A DNA stretch of 64,000 nucleotides from Variovorax ginsengisoli. GTDB lineage: Bacteria > Pseudomonadota > Gammaproteobacteria > Burkholderiales > Burkholderiaceae_C. Location of the stretch: NCBI RefSeq assembly GCF_030486595.1, contig NZ_JAUJZH010000002.1, forward strand, positions 186,001-250,000. Direction: 5' to 3'. The translations under genes were made by a program, and so were the position numbers. Of the stretch, positions 28,991 to 37,592 are shown piece by piece (within the stretch, counting starts at the first letter, position 1; the number at the start of each line of letters is the position of its first letter). The notes beneath the pieces are model-generated. The model made no database searches. It was not told where the DNA came from and saw nothing but the letters and a program-made list of their open reading frames with translations.

Positions 28991-30166
28991 ATGAACCGCA
29001 ATCTCTGGCTGCTCGCCATCTGCCAAGGCCTGTTCCTCACGAACAACGTCACCTTCATCGCCATCAACGGACTGGTCGGGCTTTCGCTGGCGCCGCGCGG
29101 CTGGATGGCGACCTTGCCGGTGATGGGCTACGTGGTCGGCGGTGCGCTGGCCACCGGCCTGGTGGCACGCACCCAGAAGCGCTGGGGGCGCCGGCGCTCG
29201 TTCCAGATCGGGATCGCGGTGGCCTTCGGGTCGGCGCTGCTGTGCGCCCAGGCCGCGGTCTGGCAGAACTTCTGGCTGCTGTGCGCGGCCACCGTGGTCG
29301 CTGGCTACTACAACGCCAATGCCAGCCTCTACCGCTTCGCCGCGGCCGAACTCGCGCAGCCCGAATGGCGCGAGAAGGCGGTCTCGCTCGTGATGGCGGG
29401 CGGCCTGCTCGGCGCGGTGGCGGGTCCGAACCTCGCTGCCGTCACGCGCCACTGGTTCGCGGTGCCTTTCGCCGGCGCCTACCTGGCCCTGGCGGCGGTG
29501 GCGCTGCTGTCGCTGGCGCTGATGCAGTTCATCGAATTTCCGCCGCTGGCGGCCCGTTCCGCGGCGCAGGGCGGGCGTCCGCTGGCGGTGCTCGCGCGCC
29601 AGCCGGTGTTCATCGTGGCCGCCGTGGCGGGCGCGCTCGGCTTCGGCGTCATGAACCTGCTGATGGCCGCGACCCCGATCGCCATGCAGGTCTGCAGCCT
29701 GCCCTTCGAGGACGTCGCCCTGGTGCTCGAGTGGCACGTGATCGGCATGTTCGCGCCGGGCTTCTTCACCGGCCATCTGATTCGCAGGCTCGGCGTGCTG
29801 CCGGTCATGGGCGTGGGGCTGGCGCTCAACCTGGGCTGCATCGGGGTGGCGCTGTCGGGCGTGGACCTGCACCAGTTCGTGATCGCGCTGTTCATGCTCG
29901 GCGTCGGCTGGAACTTCCTTTTCACGGGCAGCACCACGCTCTCGCTCAGCGCCTACACCCCCGAGGAGCGGGACCGCGCGCAGGGTGCGCTCAACTTCTG
30001 CATCTTCGCGACACTGGCGCTGAGTTCGTTCGCGTCGGGCGTGCTGGTCACGACGCAAGGCTGGCGGCTGCTCAACCTCGGATCGCTGGTCCCGGTGGTG
30101 CTGACCGGCGCCGCGCTGCTGTGGCTGGCGCGACACCGCCGCAGTGCCGCGGCCTCGGTGGCCTAG
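28991..30166 (+). CDS. MFS transporter, function unassigned
   Basis: A 391-residue membrane protein with about 12 hydrophobic segments. The loop 2-3 motif is LVARTQKRWGRRRSFQIG, the MFS motif A. VAGYYNANASLYRFAAAELA and the later NFLFTGSTTLSLSAYTPEERDRAQG are reminiscent of YxaM/permease-type MFS. The start ATG at 28991 lies beyond low-complexity in-frame sequence. Its stop overlaps the stop of the convergent hydrolase (CTAG at 30163-30166). Substrate unknown. Confidence 0.85.
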   Translation: MNRNLWLLAICQGLFLTNNVTFIAINGLVGLSLAPRGWMATLPVMGYVVGGALATGLVARTQKRWGRRRSFQIGIAVAFGSALLCAQAAVWQNFWLLCAATVVAGYYNANASLYRFAAAELAQPEWREKAVSLVMAGGLLGAVAGPNLAAVTRHWFAVPFAGAYLALAAVALLSLALMQFIEFPPLAARSAAQGGRPLAVLARQPVFIVAAVAGALGFGVMNLLMAATPIAMQVCSLPFEDVALVLEWHVIGMFAPGFFTGHLIRRLGVLPVMGVGLALNLGCIGVALSGVDLHQFVIALFMLGVGWNFLFTGSTTLSLSAYTPEERDRAQGALNFCIFATLALSSFASGVLVTTQGWRLLNLGSLVPVVLTGAALLWLARHRRSAAASVA

Positions 30167-30990
30167 CCATTCGGGAATCGGGCATCGAGCCAGGCCCGCA
30201 GGGCATCGAACACCGGCTCGGCATCGCGCTCGTTGAAGATCTCGTGGTAGAGCGCCGGAAAGCAGAGGCTGCTGACGACCGCCTGCGGCGCCGCATCGGC
30301 AAAGGCCCGGCTGCCGGCCGGGTTCACGAGCCGATCGTCGCCGGCGTATAGCAGCAAGGTGGGCACCCGCCAGGCCGGCGCCGCCGCCTGCACCGCGGCA
30401 CCCTCGTCGGCCAGGAAGCGTGCCAGTCGGGCACCGATCCGGTCGTGGCACAGCGGATCGGCCCGGTAGGCGTCGACCACCGCGGGCGCGTGCGAGAGGG
30501 CGTCGAGCGCGAGCCCGTTGCCTACGCGCAGGCCGGGCGCCAGGCGCGACAGGGTGGCGACCAGCAGCTTCTGGAAGGCGCTGAGTCCGGCGTCGAGCGC
30601 CGGCGAGGACAGCACCAGCGCGTCGACTTTTCGCAGTCCGCGCGCCACGGCACTGGCCGCCACCAGGCCGCCCAGGCTGTGGCCGAGCAGCACCAGCGGC
30701 AGCGTGGGGAAGGCGTTTCGGGTGTCGTCGATCACCAGCGCCAGGTCGTCGACCAGCCGGGTCGGGGACGGAAGGCCGCCGCGTGCGCCGCTCGATGCGC
30801 CATGCCCGTGGTGGTCCGCGGCGCGCGCCGCGAAGCCCCAGGCGTTGAGCCGCGCGGCGAGCGGGCCGTAGCGGCCCGCATGCTCGCCCAGTCCGTGCAC
30901 CAGCACGACCACGGCCCGAGCGGCGCCGGCCGCGACCGGCCAGTCGCGCAGCGCGAGTGTCTCGCCGTCGGGTGTGCGCAGGGTCGTCAA
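30163..30990 (-). CDS. Alpha/beta hydrolase (lysophospholipase / monoacylglycerol lipase-like)
   Basis: A 275-residue serine hydrolase. It has VVLVHGLGEHAGRYGPLAARL (oxyanion region), DHHGHGASSGARG, the nucleophile elbow LLGHSLGG, and a C-terminal Asp/His pair (YAGDDRLVNPAGS; FPALYHEIFNE). The pattern is that of PldB/monoglyceride lipases. It starts with TTG at 30990, overlapping the peptidase stop as TTGA, so it is translationally coupled to the upstream M20 dipeptidase. Cytoplasmic. Confidence 0.88.
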   Translation of the reverse strand: MTTLRTPDGETLALRDWPVAAGAARAVVVLVHGLGEHAGRYGPLAARLNAWGFAARAADHHGHGASSGARGGLPSPTRLVDDLALVIDDTRNAFPTLPLVLLGHSLGGLVAASAVARGLRKVDALVLSSPALDAGLSAFQKLLVATLSRLAPGLRVGNGLALDALSHAPAVVDAYRADPLCHDRIGARLARFLADEGAAVQAAAPAWRVPTLLLYAGDDRLVNPAGSRAFADAAPQAVVSSLCFPALYHEIFNERDAEPVFDALRAWLDARFPNG

Positions 30991-32480
30991 GCGGCGGCGC
31001 TGCGGGCGGCCGGCAGCGCGGCGATCACCTCGGCCACCGCAGCCGTCAGCTTCTTCGCATAGGGCACGTGCAGGAATTCGTTGGGGCCGTGGGCGTTGCT
31101 CTTCGGGCCCAGCACGCCGCAGACCATCATCTGGGCCTTCGGGAAGCCGCGGCTCAGCATGTTCATGAGCGGGATCGTGCCGCCCTGTCCGATGTAGCCG
31201 CAGTCGGCGCCGAAATGGGCTTGCGAAGCGGTATTCAGGGCGCGCTCGAACCAGGATTCGGTTTCGGGCGCGTTCCAGCCGGTGGCGCCGCCGCCGCTGT
31301 CGAAGGTCACCTTGGCCTGGTAGGGCGCGTTGTCCTCGAGCAGCTGCTTGAGCTGCTGCACCGCCTGGTCGGCATCGACCAGCGGCGGCAGGCGCAGCGA
31401 GAGCTTGAAGGCGGTGTAGGGACGCAGCACGTTGCCGGCGTCCTTGAGGGCCGGGAAGCCTTCCGCGCCGGTGACCGACAAGGTCGGCTTCCAGGTCCGG
31501 TTGATCAGGGCTTCCACCGGGTCGGTGGTGGTCGGCAGGGCGAAGGTGGTCGAGCCGCCGCAGTCGTAGTGCGCCCACGGAAAGCGCTTGTAGACCTCCT
31601 CGCCGAGAATCGCGGCCGTGGCACGCGCCTGCGCCAGGCGTCCGGCCGGCACTTCGCAATGGAAGCTTTCGGGCAGCAGCCGTCCGGTCTTGCTGTCCTC
31701 GAGGCGGTCGAGCACCTGCCGCATGATGCGAAAGCTCGACGGCACCAGGCCCGAGGCGTCGCCCGAATGGATGCCTTCGGTCAGGATCTCGACCTTCAGC
31801 GTGCCGCTCGCCATGCCGCGCAGCGACGTCGTGAGCCACAGCTGGTCGTAGTTGCCGGCGCCCGAATCGAGACAGATGACGAGCGACACCTCGCCCAGGC
31901 GCGGGCGCAGCGCATCGACATACGGCAGCAGGTCGTAGGAGCCCGATTCCTCGCAGGTCTCGATCAGGCCGACGATGCGCGGATGGGCCACCCCCTGGGC
32001 CTTCAGCGCCTGCAGCGCCGCCACGCTGGCATACACCGCGTAGCCGTCGTCGGCGCCGCCGCGCCCGTAGAGCAGGCCGTTCTCGTACTTGGGCGTCCAC
32101 GGGCCCAGGTCGTTGCGCCAGCCGGTGAACTCGGGCTGCTTGTCGAGGTGGCCGTACATCAGCACGGTCTCCTTCATGTCGGTGCCGCTGGCGGGCACTT
32201 CGAAGAACAGCACCGGCGTGCGGCCTTCGAGGCGAACGATCTCGAGCTTCAGGCCCTCGACCTTCTGGGCTTCGACCCAGGCGGCGGCGTTGCGCAGCAC
32301 GGTTTCGAGGTAGCCGTTGCGCGACCAGTCCTTGTCGAAGCCCGGCGACTTGGCGGGGATGGCGATGTAGTCGGTGAGCTGCTTGACGATGTCGCGGTCC
32401 CATTGGGACGAGACGTCGGCCAGTGCGCGGCCGGCATCGAGCAGTCCGGCCGGCATTTCACGGTGAAGGGGGGCGTTCAT
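30987..32480 (-). CDS. M20-family dipeptidase (cytosolic, CNDP-like)
   Basis: A 497-residue protein with the M20 catalytic parts: LMYGHLDKQPE, LLYGRGGADDGYA, GLIETCEESGSYD and the later GGTIPLMNML. The length and GGADDGYA match the carnosinase-like/ArgE-related dipeptidases that use two metal ions. No signal peptide. The ATG at 32480 is the natural start. It shares a transcript with the hydrolase at 30163; divergent from the DUF72 gene with about 120 bases between. Confidence 0.92.
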   Translation of the reverse strand: MNAPLHREMPAGLLDAGRALADVSSQWDRDIVKQLTDYIAIPAKSPGFDKDWSRNGYLETVLRNAAAWVEAQKVEGLKLEIVRLEGRTPVLFFEVPASGTDMKETVLMYGHLDKQPEFTGWRNDLGPWTPKYENGLLYGRGGADDGYAVYASVAALQALKAQGVAHPRIVGLIETCEESGSYDLLPYVDALRPRLGEVSLVICLDSGAGNYDQLWLTTSLRGMASGTLKVEILTEGIHSGDASGLVPSSFRIMRQVLDRLEDSKTGRLLPESFHCEVPAGRLAQARATAAILGEEVYKRFPWAHYDCGGSTTFALPTTTDPVEALINRTWKPTLSVTGAEGFPALKDAGNVLRPYTAFKLSLRLPPLVDADQAVQQLKQLLEDNAPYQAKVTFDSGGGATGWNAPETESWFERALNTASQAHFGADCGYIGQGGTIPLMNMLSRGFPKAQMMVCGVLGPKSNAHGPNEFLHVPYAKKLTAAVAEVIAALPAARSAAA

Positions 32481-32600
32481 GGAATTCTCCGCGGGGTCGG
32501 GAGAACGATGTTAGTGCGTCTTGCGACCTTCTGCCCGGATGGCACCGCCGCGCCGGATGCGATAAAAATGCGGGCTTCGCCACAGCGACCAAGGCCAGCC

Positions 32601-33431
32601 ATGAGCGCGCGCACCGACAAGGACTCCCGAACGACCCCACAGCGCATCCGGGTCGGCATCGGCGGCTGGACCTACGAGCCCTGGCGCGACAACTTCTACC
32701 CGGCCAAGCTGCCTCACGCCCAGGAGCTGGCCTACGCCAGCCGGCAGCTCACGGCGATCGAGGTCAACGGCACCTACTACAGCACCATGAAGCCGGCCAG
32801 CTTCAAGAAGTGGCACGACGAGACGCCCGAGGGCTTCGTGTTCTCGCTGAAGGCCTCGCGCTTCGCGACCAACCGGAAGTTGCTCGCGACCGCCGGCGAT
32901 TCGATTGCGCGCTTCATCGACAGCGGGATCGAGGAGCTCGGCGACAAGCTCGGGCCGATCGTGTGGCAGTTCATGCCGACCAAGGCCTTCGACGCGGAGG
33001 ACTTCGCGGGCTTCCTGGCGCTGCTGCCGGAAAAGGCCGGCAGCCGTGCGCTGCGCCACGTGATGGACGTCCGGCACGAGAGCTTCAAGGCGCCCGAGTA
33101 CCTCGCGCTCGCGCGCAAGCACAAGGCGGCGACCGTGTTCACCGATTCGGACAAGTTTCCGTCCTTCGCCGACCTGACGGGCGACTTCGTCTATGCGCGG
33201 CTCATGAACAGCGATGCGGCCCAGAAGACCGGCTACGCACCGAAGGCGCTCGATGCCTGGGCCGAGCATGCGCGCACCTGGGCCGCAGGCAAGGCACCGG
33301 CGGCGCTGCCGCATGTCGAGGACAGCGCGCCCAAGGCCGGCAAGGCACGCGATGTCTTCGTCTTCTTCATCAACGGCGCAAAAGAAAAGGCACCCGCGGC
33401 TGCGAGTGCCTTGATCGAAAGGCTGGGCTGA
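32601..33431 (+). CDS. DUF72-family protein (YecE-like)
   Basis: A 276-residue protein with a TIM-barrel-like DUF72 fold. It has RVGIGGWTYEPWRDNFYP near residue 16, then AIEVNGTYYSTMKPASFKKW, FVFSLKASRFATNRKLL, and the C-terminal DVFVFFINGAKEKAPAAA. The SGWxYxxWR...FYP and FNGT patterns are diagnostic. DUF72 proteins have no assigned biochemical function. Starts with ATG at 32601. Convergent with bactofilin; no terminator is obvious in the 19-base gap. Confidence 0.9.
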   Translation: MSARTDKDSRTTPQRIRVGIGGWTYEPWRDNFYPAKLPHAQELAYASRQLTAIEVNGTYYSTMKPASFKKWHDETPEGFVFSLKASRFATNRKLLATAGDSIARFIDSGIEELGDKLGPIVWQFMPTKAFDAEDFAGFLALLPEKAGSRALRHVMDVRHESFKAPEYLALARKHKAATVFTDSDKFPSFADLTGDFVYARLMNSDAAQKTGYAPKALDAWAEHARTWAAGKAPAALPHVEDSAPKAGKARDVFVFFINGAKEKAPAAASALIERLG

Positions 33432-33450
33432 CGCCCAGCCGGCCCGGTGA

Positions 33451-33990
33451 TCAGGCCGCGGCTTGCAGGGCTGCGGCGGGCTTCGATGCGCCGGCCGACG
33501 GTGCCGAGGTGCCGAAGCTGATCTCGCCCGACAGCTGGCCGCCTTCTTCGACGACGATCTTGCCGTAGCGGATCTTGCCGGTGACCTTGCCGGTCGAGTG
33601 GATCACGAGCTTTTCGCGCACCGTCAGGTTGCCGTCGAACAGGCCGCGAATCTCGGCGATGTCGATCTCGGCCGAGCCCTTGAAGGCGCCTTGTTCGGCG
33701 ATCTGCATGACGCGCGAATCCATGGTCGCTTCGACCAGGCCTTCGACCACCAGCGTGTCGCAATCGGTGATCTCGACGCCCTTGAGCTTGATGTTGGGGC
33801 CGACGGTGAGCTTGCTGCCGCCTTCCTTGGCCACGCTGGCGGCGGCGTTGGCGGCCTGGGTCGTGAGCGTCGACGGATTGACGGGCGTGCCCGAGAGATT
33901 GGTGCTCGAACCCATCAGCGGCGCGGGACGGGAGGTAAGACTTTCGGCTTCGCGATCGCGTTTACCGAAGAAGGGGGACTGTGTGGCCAA
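33451..33990 (-). CDS. Bactofilin (polymer-forming cytoskeletal protein)
   Basis: A 179-residue protein with the bactofilin beta-helix core (about 60-160): LTVGPNIKLKGVEITDCDTLVVEGLVEATMDSR, then LTVREKLVIHSTGKVTGKIRYGKIVVEEGG. The regular hydrophobic alternation fits a right-handed helix that polymerises into filaments. Start is TTG at 33990, with GAGGAG 7 bases upstream. Ala-rich flexible tails flank the core. Bactofilins localise cell-wall and polar proteins. Lies 139 bases after the yigZ gene on the same strand, probably with its own promoter. Confidence 0.88.
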   Translation of the reverse strand: MATQSPFFGKRDREAESLTSRPAPLMGSSTNLSGTPVNPSTLTTQAANAAASVAKEGGSKLTVGPNIKLKGVEITDCDTLVVEGLVEATMDSRVMQIAEQGAFKGSAEIDIAEIRGLFDGNLTVREKLVIHSTGKVTGKIRYGKIVVEEGGQLSGEISFGTSAPSAGASKPAAALQAAA

Positions 33991-34129
33991 TGGGTAGCTC
34001 CTCAAAACGTCTATCGTAAGAACGACATTTCGCCTCACCGTACTTCATTGCGCAAGAGGCGTAACTGAATAAATCGTCCTCGGCGGAGAATCGCGAACTT
34101 TTGCCTACTGTTTGCGGTATCTCGACCCC

Positions 34130-34717
34130 TCAAGGCTGCAGCCAGGCGGTGCGTCCCTGCGTGGCATCGTCGAGCCGGGAGATGAGAGCCCCGGCGTTCG
34201 GCTCGGGCAGGCTGAAGTCGAAGTGCACGAGGCCTTCGTGGCGCACCTGGTTCAAGGTCGCGTCGGCGGCCGCGAGTTCGCGCCGCAGCAGGCCTTCGAA
34301 TGCATAGGGCACCGCGCAGTGCAGCGTGCGCTGGCGCACCTGCGGCAGCAGCGGTGCGTCGATCAGCGTCTGCGCGATGCTGTCGGTGTAGGCCCGCACG
34401 AGTCCGCCGGCACCGAGCTTGACGCCACCGAAGTAGCGCACCACCGTCGCCAGCACGCCGTCGAGATCGTGGTGCCTAAGCACTTCGAGCATCGGCCGTC
34501 CGGCGGTGCCGCCGGGCTCGCCGTCGTCGTTGGCCGCGGACTGCCCGCCCGCCATCAAGGCCCAGCACACATGCGCCGCCGCCGGATGCGCGACGCGCAG
34601 CGCCTGGACCACCGCCTGCGCCCCGGCCCGGTCGGCCAGCGGTTGGACGCAGCCGATGAAGCGGCTCTTCTTGACGATCAGCTCGCTATGGCGCGCGGCG
34701 GCGAGAGTGAACGGCAT
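34130..34717 (-). CDS. YigZ/IMPACT-family protein
   Basis: A 195-residue protein with the UPF0029 N-terminal domain (SELIVKKSRFIGCVQPLADRAGA, then DDGEPGGTAGRPMLEVL, VVRYFGGVKLGAGGLVRAY) and a C-terminal DUF1949-like region. DDGEP and VVRYFGG(T/V)KLG are the family signature. Related proteins bind tRNA-associated or translation factors; function in bacteria is uncertain. It starts 12 bases after metW in the same direction. Confidence 0.9.
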   Translation of the reverse strand: MPFTLAAARHSELIVKKSRFIGCVQPLADRAGAQAVVQALRVAHPAAAHVCWALMAGGQSAANDDGEPGGTAGRPMLEVLRHHDLDGVLATVVRYFGGVKLGAGGLVRAYTDSIAQTLIDAPLLPQVRQRTLHCAVPYAFEGLLRRELAAADATLNQVRHEGLVHFDFSLPEPNAGALISRLDDATQGRTAWLQP

Positions 34718-34729
34718 GGCCCCGTCCGT

Positions 34730-35314
34730 CTATTCCCGCTCGAACTTGAAGACCGCGGTGCTGGCGCGCGCATTGGGCAGCCAGCGCACCTCGCGGTCTT
34801 CCTGCAGGCCGAAGGCATCGAGCACGCGCAGCCGGTTCTTGCGCGCCAGCACCTCGAAGTCCTTGAAGGTGCCGACCCGGATGTTGGGCGTGTCGTACCA
34901 CTGGTAGGGCAGCCGGCGCGTCACCGGCATGCGGCCGCGCGCAATGCTGATGCGGTTCGGCCAGTGGGCGAAATTGGGGAAGGCGACGATGCCGATGCGG
35001 CCCACGCGCGCGGTCTCGCGCAGCATCACCTCGGCATTGCGCAGGTGCTGCAGGGTGTCGATCTGCAGCACGACGTCGAAAGAGGCGTCGTCGAACATCG
35101 CGAGGCCCTCGTCGAGGTTGAGCTGGATCACGTCGACGCCGCGGCGCACGCATTGCAGCACGTTGCCGTCGGCGATCTCTACGCCGTAGCCGGTGCAGCC
35201 GCGCTCGCGCTGCAACAGGTCGAGCAGCGCGCCGTCGCCGCAGCCGAGGTCGAGCACGCGTGCGCCTTCGGGAACCAGGCGGGCGATCAGGTTCTGGGTC
35301 GGGCTGTCGCTCAC
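34730..35314 (-). CDS. metW: Methionine biosynthesis protein MetW
   Basis: A 194-residue class I methyltransferase-fold protein. SAM-binding motif [15 protein letters not shown]; next [28 protein letters not shown], then the MetW-typical [15 protein letters not shown] region. It works with MetX in acyl-homoserine formation; the exact role is unclear. The ATG at 35314 overlaps the metX stop (ATGA), so the two are translationally coupled and share the riboswitch control. Confidence 0.94.
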   Translation of the reverse strand: MSDSPTQNLIARLVPEGARVLDLGCGDGALLDLLQRERGCTGYGVEIADGNVLQCVRRGVDVIQLNLDEGLAMFDDASFDVVLQIDTLQHLRNAEVMLRETARVGRIGIVAFPNFAHWPNRISIARGRMPVTRRLPYQWYDTPNIRVGTFKDFEVLARKNRLRVLDAFGLQEDREVRWLPNARASTAVFKFERE

Positions 35315-36471
35315 TGGGCAGCTCCTTCGAAAGTGGCGGCGATGCGCTCGAAGTAGGAGCGCACCACGCTCATGTAGCGCGCGTCGTCGAGCAGGAAGGC
35401 GTCGTGACCGTGCGGCGCATCGATCTCGGCGTAGCTCACGTTGCGGCGGTTGTCGAGCAGTGCCTTCACGATCTCGCGGCTGCGCGCCGGCGAGAAGCGC
35501 CAGTCGGTGCTGAAGCTCACCAGGAGGAACTTGGCGCTGGCCTGCGCCAGTGCGGCGCGCAGGTCGCCGCCGAAGTCGCGCGCCGGGTCGAAGTAGTCGA
35601 GCGCACGCGTGATCAGCAGGTAGGTGTTGGCGTCGAAATACTCGCTGAACTTGTCGCCGTTGTAGCGCAGGTAGCTCTCGATCTGGAACTCGACCTCCTG
35701 GGTCGAATAGAGGAACTCGGTGTTGGCGGCGCTGCCTTCGACCGCACTGCGCAGGGCGCGGCCGAACTTCTCGTTCATGACGTCGTCGCTCTGGTAGGTG
35801 ATGTGGCCGATCATGCGGGCGATGCGCAGGCCGCGCCGCGGGATCACGCCCTGCTCGTAGAAGTGTCCGCCGTTGAAGTCGGGGTCGGTGACGATTGCGC
35901 GGCGCGCCACTTCATTGAAGGCGATGTTCTGTGCCGTGAGGCTCGGCGCGCTCGCGACCACCACCGCGTGCTGCACGCGGTGCGGGTACTGCAGCGTCCA
36001 CGACAACGCCTGCATGCCGCCCAGGCTGCCGCCCATCACGGCCGCCAGGCGTTCGATGCCGAGCGCGTCGAGCAGCGCGGCCTGCGCCGCGACCCAGTCC
36101 TCGACCGTGACCACCGGGAAGTCGGCGCCGTAGGCGCGGCCGGTGGCGGGGTTGTCGTGCATCGGCCCGGTGGAGCCGAAGCAGGAGCCCAGGTTGTTGA
36201 TGCCGATGACGAAGAAGCGGTCGGTGTCGACCGGCTTGCCAGGACCGATCATGTTGTCCCACCAGCCTTCGGATTTCGGCTGGTCGGCATAGACGCCGGC
36301 GACGTGGTGGGACGCATTGAGCGCGTGGCACACGAGCACCGCGTTGCTGCGGTCGGCGTTGAGCCGGCCGTAGGTTTCGTAGGCCAGCGTGTAGTGGCTG
36401 ATCGATGCGCCGCTGCGAAGTGCCAGCGGGCCCTCGAACTGCATCGATTGCGGAGTGACGACGAAGGACAT
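35311..36471 (-). CDS. metX: Homoserine O-acyltransferase
   Basis: A 386-residue alpha/beta hydrolase-fold enzyme that acylates homoserine, the first methionine-specific step. It has [21 protein letters not shown], the nucleophile in [14 protein letters not shown], and the Asp/His of the triad in STDWRFSP and [10 protein letters not shown]. Acetyl or succinyl donor cannot be told from sequence alone. The ATG at 36471 follows a U-run that ends a terminator hairpin at 36477-36511. No separate ribosome site is obvious, so the hairpin likely gates expression together with the upstream SAM-II-type aptamer. Confidence 0.94.
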   Translation of the reverse strand: MSFVVTPQSMQFEGPLALRSGASISHYTLAYETYGRLNADRSNAVLVCHALNASHHVAGVYADQPKSEGWWDNMIGPGKPVDTDRFFVIGINNLGSCFGSTGPMHDNPATGRAYGADFPVVTVEDWVAAQAALLDALGIERLAAVMGGSLGGMQALSWTLQYPHRVQHAVVVASAPSLTAQNIAFNEVARRAIVTDPDFNGGHFYEQGVIPRRGLRIARMIGHITYQSDDVMNEKFGRALRSAVEGSAANTEFLYSTQEVEFQIESYLRYNGDKFSEYFDANTYLLITRALDYFDPARDFGGDLRAALAQASAKFLLVSFSTDWRFSPARSREIVKALLDNRRNVSYAEIDAPHGHDAFLLDDARYMSVVRSYFERIAATFEGAAQ

Positions 36472-36476
36472 GAATG

Positions 36477-36511
36477 AAAAAGACCCGGCCTCGCCAAAAA
36501 CGAGCCGGGTC
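36477..36511 (-). terminator. Terminator/attenuator immediately before metX
   Basis: On the minus strand, GACCCGGCTCG pairs with CGAGGCCGGGTC (one bulge) around a TTTTTGG loop, followed by TTTTT, 6 bases before the metX start. A second palindrome, GCCGGGACCCGGC (36504-36516), overlaps the upstream arm and could compete. It lies just after the riboswitch aptamer, so it is the likely expression platform. Confidence 0.7.
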
Positions 36512-36518
36512 CCGGCGT

Positions 36519-36571
36519 CCGTCTTTAGCTGCATTTGTAGAGCGCCCGCAAGCTGGAGCAAATCGGCGCGT
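36519..36571 (-). ncRNA. SAM-II (SAM_alpha) riboswitch aptamer upstream of metX
   Basis: The minus strand reads ACGCGCCGATTT, then a loop, GCTTGCGGGCGC, then AAATGCAGCTAAAGACGG. This matches the known SAM-II consensus in order: a GCGC(U/C)GAUUU stem start, a pairing GGCGC strand, and the AAAUG(U/C)AGCUAAA pseudoknot strand that contacts SAM. It sits upstream of metX, the classic SAM-II target, and precedes an intrinsic terminator. Binding of SAM is expected to lower metX-metW expression. The pseudoknot is judged by eye. Confidence 0.78.
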
Positions 36572-36589
36572 GGAAGAAGTATATGCCGC

Positions 36590-37156
36590 TCAACCCCAGC
36601 CGATCAACGCGACCACGCCGAGCACCAGGAAGATCGCGGCCGAGATGCCGTGCACGAGTTTGATCGGCACCCGCTTCACGATCCGGTCTCCGAGCCAGAC
36701 CACCGGCGCGTTGGCCAGCATCATGCCGAGCGTGGTGCCCATCACGACCCAGACGTAGGCGTCCACGTAGCGCGCCGCGAGCATCACGGTGGCGATCTGG
36801 GTCTTGTCGCCCATCTCGGCCAGGAAGAAGGCGAGCACCGTGGTGCCGAAGACGCCGAACTTCGAGGACTTGGGCACGTCGCCGTCGTCGATCTTGTCGG
36901 GAATCAGCATCCACAGCGCCATCGCGATGAAGGACCCGCCCAGGATCCATCGGAGCAGGTCGGCCCCGAGGAAGTGAGTGACCCAGTTGCCGACCGCGCC
37001 GGCGAGCGCGTGGTTCAGGACGGTGGCGGCGAAGATGCCCGCCACGATCGGCCAGGGCTTGCGGAACCGGGCCGCGAGGATCAAGGCGAGGAGCTGGGTC
37101 TTGTCGCCCATCTCGGCGAGCGCAACCACGCCGGTGGCGACGAAAAATGCTTCCAT
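36590..37156 (-). CDS. TMEM165/GDT1-family (UPF0016) cation exporter, likely Mn2+
   Basis: A 188-residue six-helix membrane protein with two copies of the hallmark EMGDKT, one at residues 15-20 and one about halfway ([14 protein letters not shown]). These acidic motifs form the ion path in a pseudo-symmetric pair of three-helix units. Bacterial members export manganese. The ATG at 37156 is chosen because it starts the first helix and has AGGAG upstream. It is controlled by a yybP-ykoY-type riboswitch, a family known to sense Mn2+, which supports the role. Next gene downstream is metX, separated by its own riboswitch. Confidence 0.9.
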   Translation of the reverse strand: MEAFFVATGVVALAEMGDKTQLLALILAARFRKPWPIVAGIFAATVLNHALAGAVGNWVTHFLGADLLRWILGGSFIAMALWMLIPDKIDDGDVPKSSKFGVFGTTVLAFFLAEMGDKTQIATVMLAARYVDAYVWVVMGTTLGMMLANAPVVWLGDRIVKRVPIKLVHGISAAIFLVLGVVALIGWG

Positions 37157-37159
37157 GAA

Positions 37160-37345
37160 AAAAGGGACTCCTACGGCCGAAGGACGCAATTGACCGCGCA
37201 ACACCTTCGGCCGAATCCCGAAGTTGCGCGGTCAAAGGTCTCGCCAGGCTGGCTGCTGCTTGCGCCATGTGCTGCCGGAGGCAGTACAAGTCTGTTGACG
37301 CAAACCCTTCTCACGATGGAAGGCGGCTACTCCCCAATGACCCGT
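37160..37345 (-). ncRNA. yybP-ykoY (Mn2+) riboswitch and expression platform
   Basis: On the minus strand the aptamer starts near a -10-like TACAAT (37348-37353). It contains TTGGGGAGTAGCC (37325-37338) and CCTGGCGAGACCTTT (37234-37248), the two conserved halves of the yybP-ykoY family. Downstream, GACCGCGCAAC and GTTGCGCGGTC form a perfect 11-bp stem (37192-37202 and 37223-37233). Inside that loop is GGCCGAAGG, complementary to CCTTCGGCC just before the ribosome site TAGGAG. The two pairings are mutually exclusive, a translational switch for the exporter gene. Confidence 0.85.
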
Positions 37346-37433
37346 CGATTGTAGCGTGTCCGGCAGCAACGATGTATGCGAGTACTGACTTCAAAAATAT
37401 TCGCCGGGCGCCGGGGTGCGTGCAAATTCCTAC

Positions 37434-37460
37434 TTGCATTTGTCGCATTTCACCCATAAT
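37434..37460 (+). promoter_or_regulatory. Candidate promoter of the RRM gene
   Basis: TTGCAT (37434-37439) and CATAAT (37455-37460) with a 15-base gap, somewhat short. The leader to the ATG at 37593 is about 125 bases, long and rather AT-rich, as is common for cold-responsive RRM genes. The rest of the 37346-37592 interval shows no other feature. Confidence 0.4.
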
Positions 37461-37592
37461 GCACGAGCCTTCCTTCAAAATTCGAGGGCGAATCGGTGAT
37501 CGGTCAGTTTCGCGCAACTCGGCGGATGTTCCGCCGGATTGCTGCTCTCGGGACTCCATCGCTTTTCTTGATGTGTTTATAGGAGTCCCTTG

